Below are positions 6,673 through 11,835 of a stretch of 11,835 bases of DNA, in pieces. The position numbers and the translations under genes are program-made. The notes beneath the pieces are model-generated. The model saw nothing but the letters and a program-made list of their open reading frames with translations. It searched no databases and was not told the DNA's origin. Within the stretch, counting starts at the first letter, position 1, and each line of letters starts with the position of its first letter. The stretch comes from Candidatus Iainarchaeum sp. (GTDB taxonomy: Archaea > Iainarchaeota > Iainarchaeia > JAADDC01), in assembly GCA_013154145.1 (NCBI GenBank), contig JAADDC010000042.1:1-11835 (forward strand), given 5' to 3'.

Positions 6673-6823
6673 CACACCACCGGGAAATGTATTCCTTGAA
6701 GCTGCGAATCCGTTCCTCCACCAAAGAGAGGAAGTCCTCGTGGACTTGCTCCCGGATCTCCCTACGCCTCTGGCTGAAGCGCTTCCTCTGCTTCTTGATG
6801 ATCTTCTTGAAGTCGTCGGCCAT
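6641..6823 (-). CDS. 60-residue highly basic small protein, unknown
   Basis: The chosen ATG shares one base with the TGA of the coiled-coil gene (TGATG), a classical coupled start; a TTG 21 nt upstream is less likely. The protein opens MADDFKKIIKKQRKRFSQRR, a strongly basic helix, then becomes amphipathic (VHEDFLSLVEERIRSFKEYI) and ends in a short polar tail with one Cys. Its layout, a basic N-terminal helix followed by an amphipathic one, resembles that of the next small gene, although I cannot align them convincingly. It may bind nucleic acid or the acidic coiled coil encoded before it; both are guesses from charge and operon position. No known family is recognised. Confidence 0.6.
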   Translation of the reverse strand: MADDFKKIIKKQRKRFSQRRREIREQVHEDFLSLVEERIRSFKEYISRWCDGRDQEGAQA

Positions 6824-8940
6824 CAAAGTCTCTTGAGCTTCCAAGAGCCTAAAAATGGTAACAGCGGGCGGTCCAGCCGGACGGCCACCTCGCCCACCCT
6901 GATGATCTCCTCCGCCGCCTTCTTCACCACGTCAAAGTCTATGCCCCGGCGCCGGGCAAACTCCTTGAGATCCACGCTCTCGCCGGGCCTCAACTTCTTC
7001 ACGATGGAGAGGAGCAACCTCTTGACGTGCTCCACATCGTTGAGCTCGATCTCCGGGCCGCGGATGCTCTTCTCCTCTATGTGGTCCCGTATTCTGGCCG
7101 TCTTCTTCTCTATTTTCTTGGCGATCTTGGCGATCTCCATCATCAGCTTGCTCTTTTTCTTGAGATCCCGGGACTTCTTCTTGATGATGTGGGAGCCCAC
7201 GACACCCGCGGAACGCCCTATGTCCTCGGCGTAGCCCACGAGCCGCTCCGTGACCTCTGCCTTGTGGCGGGCCACCTCCTCGATGTGCTCGGCTATCTCC
7301 TTGACCCCCTTTATGAGTTCCTCCAGGTGCTCGATGTCCTCGTTGAGGTGGAGCGTCTCCTCAGGGAGGGCGTCCACCACCTTCTTGAACTCTTCCACCT
7401 TCTTCCCCAGCTCCTCCAGGGCCTCCACCACGCCCGAATCCTTGAGGAGGCGGGCCTGCACCCTCAGCTCCTCAATATCCTTGAGGATCTGCTTCAGGTC
7501 GCTGTGGGATATGACCGCCCCGGCCTTGGAGAGCTTTTCCTCGAGGGAAGAGACGGACTCCTCCACGTCCTTGAGCGTCTTCTTGAGGGCTTCCAGGTCC
7601 TTGGTGGGCAGGGACTTCTCGATGACGTCGAGGCGGCGCTCGATGAGCTCCAGCTGCTCCCGGATCTCCTTCTTGTCCATGATGCCCTTCTCCACCCTCG
7701 ACGTAAGGGTCTTGAGCTGGTCCTCTATTTCCTTTAACTCCGAGGTCACGTCGTAGTTCTTGAGGGTGAGCAAGACGTTGGCCAGCTCGCTGTGTATATT
7801 CGAAATGGACTCCTTGAGCTCACTTACGTGGGAGTCCAGGCTCTTCTCCTCTTTCCTTAAGTGATCAATGAGGATTTCCCTCAGGGAGGATGCGATATTC
7901 TTTAGCGTCTCGTCTATTTGTTTGAAGAGCTTGGACGCGTACTCCTCGAGGATCTCGGACTGCCTCTCTTCGAGGCTCTTTATTTCCTGGAGCTTCCCCT
8001 GGAGGTGATGGACCTCCGTGAGGAGGGAGGCCATCTCGGCGGCGTGCTGCTCCAGCACCTTGTGGTTCTTGGTGCTGAGCTTGAGTAACGCCTTGATCTT
8101 GCGGGAGAGGCTGGATATGCGGGTTTCTATCTCGGAAAGCTCCTTTTCTCTGCCAACGCTTTCTTCTTCCAGCTTCTCCAGCCTTTCCTTCAGAGAGCGA
8201 AGCTCGTCGCGAAGTTCCTCGAGGACGTGCTGGACGGCCTCCACATCCCGGGCCTCCATGTCCTCCAGCTTTGCCAGTGCATAGAGGATGGAGTCCTTGG
8301 TCTGCTGCAGTCCCTTCACGATCTCCTCGATCTTCTGGAGCTCCTCCTCAGAAGATATTTCTTCTTTAAGGGAGGAAAGCTCTTTTTCCACGGAGCTCAG
8401 GCGGCTCCTCAAGCTCTCCAGGGCCCTCTTCCTCTCTTCCACGTCCGAGTCAATGAGGCTGACGATGTGGTTGACCACGTCCTTGACCAGGGCCATCTCC
8501 TTTTCTAAAAGAGAGAGCTTCTCCGAGAGGCTGCGCTCCTCTTCCCCTATGGCGCTCTTCACCTCGTCCACGGACTTCTTGAGCTCCGCCAGGTACATGA
8601 GCTCCTCCTGATGGAGTGTTCTCATCTCCTTTGTGAGGCTCTCCTTGAGGTTCTTTTCCAGGAGGGTGAGCTTCTCCTCTATGCGCTCCACGAGGGGGGC
8701 GACGTCAACCCCTTCACCCACCTTTTCCTTTAGCTCTTCCAGCGAGTCCCGGATCTCAGCAAGGAGCAGGCTCTCCTCGTCTTCCTCGGCGGCGGCCTGC
8801 GTGAGTATCTCAATGAGACGTTCCAGTTTTTGAGAAACGTCCTCGGAGGAGCTGTCACTCAGAAGGTCCTCAATCTCCTCTATCTTGGACTCCAGCTCCC
8901 TCTTCTTTTTCTTCTTGAGAAGCAGCTGCTCCTCCGCCAC
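6823..8940 (-). CDS. 705-residue coiled-coil protein with a C-terminal winged-helix-like domain
   Basis: Residues about 10-600 are almost continuous coiled coil: very rich in Glu, Lys, Leu and Ser, almost no Pro or Gly, with repeated hydrophobic heptads. A KKKKKR run lies near the start. There is no Walker A or B motif at either end, so it is not an SMC or Rad50 protein. There is no signal peptide or membrane segment. After a basic stretch (IIKKKSRDLKKKSK) and a short linker, residues about 631-705 change in character: two or three helices with LKEFARRRGIDFDVVKKAAEE followed by a beta-like hairpin GEVAVRLDRP, resembling a winged helix. The start is a GTG with TATAAAAAG about 28 nt upstream and no ribosome-binding site. 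Two small basic genes follow in overlap. A scaffolding or chromosome-organising role is only inference; I do not recognise the family. Confidence 0.88.
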   Translation of the reverse strand: MAEEQLLLKKKKKRELESKIEEIEDLLSDSSSEDVSQKLERLIEILTQAAAEEDEESLLLAEIRDSLEELKEKVGEGVDVAPLVERIEEKLTLLEKNLKESLTKEMRTLHQEELMYLAELKKSVDEVKSAIGEEERSLSEKLSLLEKEMALVKDVVNHIVSLIDSDVEERKRALESLRSRLSSVEKELSSLKEEISSEEELQKIEEIVKGLQQTKDSILYALAKLEDMEARDVEAVQHVLEELRDELRSLKERLEKLEEESVGREKELSEIETRISSLSRKIKALLKLSTKNHKVLEQHAAEMASLLTEVHHLQGKLQEIKSLEERQSEILEEYASKLFKQIDETLKNIASSLREILIDHLRKEEKSLDSHVSELKESISNIHSELANVLLTLKNYDVTSELKEIEDQLKTLTSRVEKGIMDKKEIREQLELIERRLDVIEKSLPTKDLEALKKTLKDVEESVSSLEEKLSKAGAVISHSDLKQILKDIEELRVQARLLKDSGVVEALEELGKKVEEFKKVVDALPEETLHLNEDIEHLEELIKGVKEIAEHIEEVARHKAEVTERLVGYAEDIGRSAGVVGSHIIKKKSRDLKKKSKLMMEIAKIAKKIEKKTARIRDHIEEKSIRGPEIELNDVEHVKRLLLSIVKKLRPGESVDLKEFARRRGIDFDVVKKAAEEIIRVGEVAVRLDRPLLPFLGSWKLKRL

Positions 8941-8963
8941 AACAAAACTTTTCGGGGATCGTC

Positions 8964-8972
8964 CTTTTTATA
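8964..8972 (-). promoter_or_regulatory. TATA box of the coiled-coil operon
   Basis: TATAAAAAG on the minus strand, centred about 28 nt before the GTG start, lies in the 47-nt gap after the KsgA-like gene. It is the best TATA match among the minus-strand genes here and predicts a leaderless mRNA, separating this operon from the ribosomal one. Confidence 0.6.
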
Positions 8973-8987
8973 GGGCAGTCAGGCCTG

Positions 8988-9683
8988 TTACCCGCTGAAG
9001 GTGGTTTCGAAGAGCTCCAGTAGCTCCTCGGGGTCCATCTGATCCACGCGCTTGTCCGACTCGACGCCCCCGATCTTCACCTTCTTCTTCCTCTGGGTGA
9101 AGAGGTTCTTCAGGAAGTGGAGGAAGCCTTCGGCCCGGGGATAGGGCCTCTTCAGGCTGAGGAAGGCCATGCCCATGCTGGACTTCCCCGGAGGAAAGAA
9201 CTTCTGGGTTTCCACCCTGAAGGCATCGTTCACCTCGTAGAAGAGGGAAGCTATGACCGTTATGGGGGAGTACTCCCGCCAGCCGGGTTCCGCTATGAGG
9301 GAAAGCAAGACGCTCTCCCGGGTGACGCTCACCATCCGCTTGGGGAAGGCTATGAGGGAGTGGGCCAGCACATCGCGGGCGTAACGGTAATCGGGTTCCA
9401 AGAAAATGGTCTCGTCCCGGAGGGGAACTTTAGGCGGCTCCCAGAGCTCCCCGGGAACCCCATACTCGGAGGTGACGGCCTCCAACTTTCGCTCGTCATT
9501 TTCCAGGGCCGTTCCCTCCAGGAACTTGAAGATGAAGCCGGGGAAGGCAAAGGGAGCGGTGGTGGGAGCGTCCAAGAAGATGGCAGCCTCTTCCAAGAGC
9601 TCCTCGTCCACCAGAACCTCCTTGTTGAGGTCCGTCAGGGGGATCTTATACTTCTTTATCAAGGAGAGCAGTTCCTCCTTCAT
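8988..9683 (-). CDS. KsgA/Dim1-like protein lacking SAM-binding and catalytic motifs (predicted pseudo-methyltransferase)
   Basis: This 231-residue protein sits where archaea carry ksgA, the 16S rRNA adenine dimethyltransferase: 4 nt after DUF655, behind a GAGGT ribosome-binding site. It aligns with KsgA/Dim1 over its length. LIKKYKI with LVDEELLEEAA (24-34) matches the lead-in before the SAM site. AEPGWREYSPITV (131-143) matches the block KxGxxDYxxLSV. FFPPGKSSMGMAFLSLK (162-178) matches FYPPPKVxSAVVxxK, LKNLFTQRKKK (191-201) matches the basic RNA-binding helix, and MDPEELLELF (216-225) the C-terminal helix. However, the glycine-rich SAM loop is replaced by TAPFAFPGF (42-50) in a shortened region, and the catalytic N-L-P-Y by E-P-D-Y (96-99). 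The reading frame is intact, so this looks like a retained non-catalytic relative, perhaps still binding the 30S subunit. Similarity is judged by eye from memory of the M. jannaschii sequence. Confidence 0.75.
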   Translation of the reverse strand: MKEELLSLIKKYKIPLTDLNKEVLVDEELLEEAAIFLDAPTTAPFAFPGFIFKFLEGTALENDERKLEAVTSEYGVPGELWEPPKVPLRDETIFLEPDYRYARDVLAHSLIAFPKRMVSVTRESVLLSLIAEPGWREYSPITVIASLFYEVNDAFRVETQKFFPPGKSSMGMAFLSLKRPYPRAEGFLHFLKNLFTQRKKKVKIGGVESDKRVDQMDPEELLELFETTFSG

Positions 9684-9687
9684 GCTC

Positions 9688-10233
9688 TTACCTCGTGGGG
9701 GGTCTTACGAAGAGGTAGTACTTGCAGCCGCCCTTTATCTCCTGAATGATCCTGTTGACGATCATCTCCACGGGGTCGCCCATGAGGCGCGCCCTCTTCT
9801 TTAAATCTTCGAAGCTCTTGAAGGGCTCCTTCTCCCTCTCGTCGAGGATCTTGATGAGCTGCTTCTTCCCGATGCCAGGCAGCAACTCCAGCGAGTGGAG
9901 GCGAATGGTGATGGGCGGGGCCTGGTTGAAGAAGCGAAGGAAGCGCTCTGTCTGCTCCTCCACGATCTTTCTTATGGCCACGGGGAGGTTGTCCCGGGCC
10001 AGCGAAGTGAGGTCCTCGTAGGAGATGCGCCCCTTCACGACGGAGATCTTGTCCCTCTCTCCCTTTCCGATGTAGACCTTTTCCAGAAGCAGGATGTTGA
10101 CACCAGGCTTGGGCGTGGCCTCAAGTAACGTGAAGTACTGGGTGCCCACTCCCTGCACTACCGGTGTCCCCTTGGGGTCGTTGGGCTTCCCCAGGGGCAA
10201 GTAGTCTAACACGATCATGTAGTCCTCTTTCAT
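9688..10233 (-). CDS. DUF655 family RNA-binding protein
   Basis: This 181-residue protein belongs to the archaeal DUF655 family. It has an N-terminal beta-rich OB/S1-like region (about 1-70: YMIVLDYLPLGK, then LLLEKVYIGKGERDKI), a charged helical middle, and a helix-hairpin-helix in LHSLELLPGIGKKQLIKIL (112-130). This fits nucleic acid binding, most likely RNA connected with ribosome biogenesis or translation, because the family typically lies between rpoF and ksgA, as here. The exact role is not known to me. The ATG is 11 nt after the rpoF stop with AGGGGTG as ribosome-binding site. A second Met at residue 6 is a possible start but has a poorer site. Confidence 0.93.
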   Translation of the reverse strand: MKEDYMIVLDYLPLGKPNDPKGTPVVQGVGTQYFTLLEATPKPGVNILLLEKVYIGKGERDKISVVKGRISYEDLTSLARDNLPVAIRKIVEEQTERFLRFFNQAPPITIRLHSLELLPGIGKKQLIKILDEREKEPFKSFEDLKKRARLMGDPVEMIVNRIIQEIKGGCKYYLFVRPPTR

Positions 10234-10244
10234 GGGGCACCCCT

Positions 10245-10559
10245 CTAACTGCGGAGTATCTCGAGGATCTTCTCATACAGGTCCTCACCTACGCCCTTCT
10301 CCTTCAGGAGCACGGCGTGGAGCTCTATGACCGTCCTCGGATAGACGTTGATTATTTTTACGGCCAGTTCCTTGTCAAGGCCGAGCTCGATGAGTTCCTG
10401 GAGCTTTTTGCGGGCCGTCTCAAGGTCCACCTTCTTTACTTCCCTCACGTAGTCCAGGGAGGCCTTCTGCTCGAAGGTGGGGTCCTCTATGTCCTTGAGG
10501 AGTTCCTCCACCTCGTAGATGGTAATGGGTTCCTTTCCAAGGATCTCCTTGCCGATCAT
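10245..10559 (-). CDS. rpoF: DNA-directed RNA polymerase subunit F (Rpb4 homolog)
   Basis: This 104-residue protein is the archaeal Rpb4-like subunit, which pairs with subunit E (Rpb7) to form the stalk of RNA polymerase, helping open-complex formation and RNA binding. The fully helical sequence with an N-terminal strand (PITIYEVEELLKDI), YVREVKKVDLETARK and LGLDKELAVKIINVYPRTVIELHAVL matches the family, including its HRDC-like C-terminal region. Its ATG overlaps the rpl21e TGA by 4 nt (ATGA), a strict coupling commonly seen for this pair. Length is normal for the family. Confidence 0.95.
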   Translation of the reverse strand: MIGKEILGKEPITIYEVEELLKDIEDPTFEQKASLDYVREVKKVDLETARKKLQELIELGLDKELAVKIINVYPRTVIELHAVLLKEKGVGEDLYEKILEILRS

Positions 10560-10843
10560 TTCAATCGCCTCAGGTGGATTGCGTGGGATATGAGGATCTT
10601 TTCCTTGCCTCCGTCCCGAATGGAGACCAGGTAGGCCTTGCCCTGGGTGCCCACCACCACGCCGACCCTGCCGTTGAAGCGGTGGTGGGGGCGGCCCTCG
10701 TGGACGGAGGGGTGGATGTCTATGACCACCCGGTCACCCTTCTCGAACCTCTGGAGGTAGCGGCTAACGGTGACGGGCGGGGTGGACCTCCAGCGCCTGA
10801 GCTTGTGTCTGGACTTCCGGTACCTCCCGTGGCTCTTCCTCAT
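10556..10843 (-). CDS. rpl21e: 50S ribosomal protein L21e
   Basis: This 95-residue basic protein of the large ribosomal subunit is present in archaea and eukaryotes and absent from bacteria. It starts MRKSHGRYRKSRHKLRR, followed by VSRYLQRFEKGDRVVIDI, PSVHEGRPHHRFNGRVGVVVG and a C-terminal SH3-like strand set (KAYLVSIRDGGKEKILIS), the family pattern. It is first in the operon rpl21e-rpoF-DUF655-ksgA-like. An AAGGGATCA ribosome-binding site lies just before the ATG, unlike several leaderless genes nearby. Confidence 0.97.
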   Translation of the reverse strand: MRKSHGRYRKSRHKLRRWRSTPPVTVSRYLQRFEKGDRVVIDIHPSVHEGRPHHRFNGRVGVVVGTQGKAYLVSIRDGGKEKILISHAIHLRRLK

Positions 10844-10875
10844 GGTGATCCCTTAAAAGTTAGTTCGGGGAAGAG

Positions 10876-10883
10876 TATTTATA
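10876..10883 (-). promoter_or_regulatory. TATA box of the rpl21e operon in a divergent promoter region
   Basis: TATAAATA on the minus strand lies about 36 nt before the rpl21e ATG, giving a 5' leader of about 10 nt that contains the ribosome-binding site. The same 47-nt gap must also hold the promoter of the plus-strand gene at 10891; TTAAAAG (10853-10859) is a weaker candidate for that. Confidence 0.6.
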
Positions 10884-10890
10884 GATTCCC

Positions 10891-11268
10891 ATGGGATTCG
10901 GGATCAGCTACGAGATGGTCATCACCCTCTTCGTGGTACTGTTTGGTTTGCTCTTCGTTGTAATGGGCTATACGCCCCTGGCCGTGCCCTTCATCCAGCT
11001 CACCTTCCTCTTTGGCCTCGTGATGTTCCTGGTGGGCTGGATGAAGAAGGACTACGACCAGTTCTACACGGGCATACTGCTCATGATCATTCCGCTCATC
11101 CTCATCTCGGTTTTCCCGTCCGTGGGCGTCCCCTCCGAGAAGGTGGAGGCGGGGTTGTTCTACGCCATCGCGCCAATACTGCTCGGCCTCCACTGGCTCT
11201 ACTCCGTACACCCCATCTTCTTCGTGCTGGTGATCGTGCTCATTGCCTACGCCCTTGCCAAGAAATAA
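10891..11268 (+). CDS. Small polytopic membrane protein, unknown
   Basis: This 125-residue protein is almost entirely hydrophobic, with about five membrane segments: roughly 9-27, 30-49, 59-77, 87-103 and 107-122. Short charged loops include WMKKDYDQFYTG after the second segment, and the end is ALAKK. No catalytic or transport motif is visible and I do not recognise the family. The ATG is the first start after the divergent rpl21e promoter; CCC rather than a ribosome-binding site precedes it, so the mRNA may have a very short leader. It is followed by a stable hairpin and then two cell-surface genes on the same strand. A role at the cell envelope is inferred from context only. Confidence 0.82.
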   Translation: MGFGISYEMVITLFVVLFGLLFVVMGYTPLAVPFIQLTFLFGLVMFLVGWMKKDYDQFYTGILLMIIPLILISVFPSVGVPSEKVEAGLFYAIAPILLGLHWLYSVHPIFFVLVIVLIAYALAKK

Positions 11269-11275
11269 AAAATAT

Positions 11276-11299
11276 GGTGAGGGAGCAGCTCCCCTCACC
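11276..11299 (+). other. Stem-loop just after the membrane-protein gene
   Basis: GGTGAGG-GAG and CTC-C-CCTCACC form a 10-bp stem with one bulged C and a CAG loop, starting 8 nt after the stop codon. On the plus strand no T tract follows. On the minus strand it is followed by a T-rich stretch, but no minus-strand gene ends here. It may protect the mRNA 3' end or be a protein-binding inverted repeat. CCCC (11291-11294) could instead pair with GGGG (11303-11306). Confidence 0.5.
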
Positions 11300-11312
11300 G
11301 TTGGGGCTCTGG

Positions 11313-11340
11313 GCTATATAAGGCATTTGAAAATTTAAAT
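11313..11340 (+). promoter_or_regulatory. Two candidate TATA boxes before the exported-protein gene
   Basis: CTATATAA (11314-11321) would start transcription about 18-20 nt before the GTG. AAATTTAAAT (11331-11340), centred about 24-25 nt away, would give a leaderless mRNA. No good ribosome-binding site lies close to the GTG, which favours the second. Confidence 0.45.
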
Positions 11341-11360
11341 GTTGGTGCTCTTTCAGTTGC

Positions 11361-11696
11361 GTGAGGGTCCCCCGCATCGTGAAGATACTGTTCCTTCTTG
11401 CAGTTATCGGGGCGCTCTACTACGCTTGGAACCACTGGGGCCAGGGTAGTGAAGAAGTCCCGCAGTTCACCGTGGTAAGTGCCCACTGGGAAGAAAACTA
11501 TCTTGTCGTAGGTCTGCGGTCTTCGGTCCCCCTGGACCCGGACCTCATAAGCGTTTCCACCACGGGGGAGTGCCAGCTAATTGAGGGCAGGTTCGTGCCC
11601 GAGGAAAACGTGACGGTGCTCGTCCTGGACTGTCCGCCCGGGGAAACGGTTCGAGTCTCGGGCGGAGGGGTCGTGGTGGTCAAGCGGCCCCGCTGA
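11361..11696 (+). CDS. Membrane-anchored exported protein, unknown
   Basis: This 111-residue protein begins with a short basic stretch and one hydrophobic segment (about residues 6-23, IVKILFLLAVIGALYYAW), typical of an uncleaved signal anchor. Then follows an outside domain of about 85 residues that is beta-rich: SAHWEENYLVVGLRSSVPLD, a Cys in TTGECQLIEG, a second in VLVLDCPPGE, and a final VVVVKRP strand. The two Cys could form a disulfide. The GTG is the only start in frame before an upstream stop. I recognise no family. Its neighbours, a membrane protein and a type IV pilin, suggest a role at the cell surface. Confidence 0.75.
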   Translation: MRVPRIVKILFLLAVIGALYYAWNHWGQGSEEVPQFTVVSAHWEENYLVVGLRSSVPLDPDLISVSTTGECQLIEGRFVPEENVTVLVLDCPPGETVRVSGGGVVVVKRPR

Positions 11697-11712
11697 AAGC
11701 AAGCTTTTTATT
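11696..11712 (+). promoter_or_regulatory. Terminator-like hairpin with T tract that doubles as the TATA region of the pilin gene
   Basis: AAAGC-AA-GCTTT is followed by TT then ATT, right after the stop of the preceding gene, as expected for a weak archaeal terminator. CTTTTTATT (11704-11712) lies about 36 nt before the pilin ATG and is also the best TATA candidate, giving a short leader with a GGGTGAT ribosome-binding site. Confidence 0.4.
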
Positions 11713-11743
11713 CTTCCACTTCCTTTTGGGGACGGGTGATACG

Positions 11744-11835
11744 ATGAGGGGCATCAGTCCCATTGTGTCGACGATACTGATGGTGGCCATTGCGATTGCG
11801 GCTGCTGTGGTGGTGTACTACATCACGATGGATGT
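11744..11835 (+). CDS. Archaeal type IV pilin-like protein, 3'-truncated by the window edge
   Basis: Only 30 codons are visible. MRG followed by ISPIVSTILMVAIAIAAAVVVY is the archaeal class III signal peptide with pilin N-terminal helix: a very short basic leader with cleavage expected after Gly3 by a prepilin peptidase, then a continuous hydrophobic helix that packs into the pilus core. The I-S-P-I-V-S-T start is the typical pattern of archaeal type IV pilin (DUF1628-like) proteins; an archaellin is a less likely alternative. GGGTGAT, 5-6 nt before the ATG, is a fair ribosome-binding site. The body of the protein lies outside the window. Confidence 0.88.
   Translation, partial: MRGISPIVSTILMVAIAIAAAVVVYYITMD

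Noticed and set aside
7027..7737. Long plus-strand frames opposite the coiled-coil gene
   Set aside because: The Leu/Val-rich translation is the complement of Glu/Lys-rich heptads (for example CTC opposite GAG). There is no promoter or ribosome-binding site, and the minus-strand gene is well supported.
6823..8940. Coiled-coil protein as an SMC, Rad50 or archaeal coiled-coil motor protein
   Set aside because: There is no Walker A, no ABC signature and no hinge-like globular centre; coiled coil runs from near the N-terminus to the C-terminal domain.
8988..9683. KsgA-like gene as a frameshifted or decaying pseudogene
   Set aside because: The frame is uninterrupted, and N- and C-terminal conserved blocks are all in the same frame with a proper ribosome-binding site. 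Loss is confined to the SAM and catalytic motifs, which does not look like random decay.
9117..9749. Plus-strand open frame of 210 codons opposite the KsgA-like gene
   Set aside because: It runs across the gene junction and shows no motif. The minus strand has ribosome-binding site, operon position and homology along its full length.
11269..11360. tRNA or other known structured RNA gene in the gap
   Set aside because: No cloverleaf, T-loop or conserved RNA motif could be traced on either strand; only the simple hairpin.

Overview
This 11.8 kb window is archaeal chromosome. The evidence is the ordered block rpl21e - rpoF - DUF655 - ksgA-like on the minus strand (a ribosomal protein, an RNA polymerase subunit and an RNA-binding protein found only in archaea/eukaryotes or archaea). 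Other archaeal signs are a KaiC-like ATPase with its archaeal regulator partner, a type IV pilin start with a class III signal peptide, and TATA boxes about 25-28 bp before start codons, several of which imply leaderless mRNAs. High GC, many Arg/Lys/Glu-rich proteins and the KaiC family point to a thermophile of euryarchaeal type. I cannot name the lineage. I see no tRNA, rRNA, CRISPR or transposase; the genome is very compact.

Layout. Bases 1-2682, plus strand: the 3' part of a LemA family gene, an M48/HtpX membrane metalloprotease, endonuclease III (4-nt overlap) and dCTP deaminase with its own promoter inside the end of nth. Bases 2676-4316, minus: a CPA2 cation/proton antiporter with an extra membrane tail, converging on dcd with a 7-bp overlap. 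Bases 4347-5842, minus: a two-gene operon of a KaiC-like ATPase and its helix-turn-helix partner. Bases 5866-6491, minus: a lower-GC antitoxin/PIN toxin module between perfect 13-bp direct repeats. Bases 6517-8940, minus: a 705-residue coiled-coil protein with a C-terminal winged-helix-like domain, followed by two tiny, very basic, overlapping genes. Bases 8988-10843, minus: rpl21e, rpoF, DUF655 and a KsgA/Dim1-like protein. Bases 10891-11835, plus: a small polytopic membrane protein, a membrane-anchored exported protein and the start of a type IV pilin, divergent from rpl21e.

Most notable points. (1) The gene at the ksgA position is an intact ORF that aligns with KsgA/Dim1 along its length but has lost both the SAM-binding glycine motif and the NLPY catalytic motif: a probable pseudo-methyltransferase. 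(2) The coiled-coil plus two basic micro-proteins form an operon I do not recognise. (3) The PIN toxin has no ATG/GTG/TTG that keeps its first catalytic Asp, and its module is bracketed by 13-bp repeats that each contain the upstream gene's stop codon and a TATA element.
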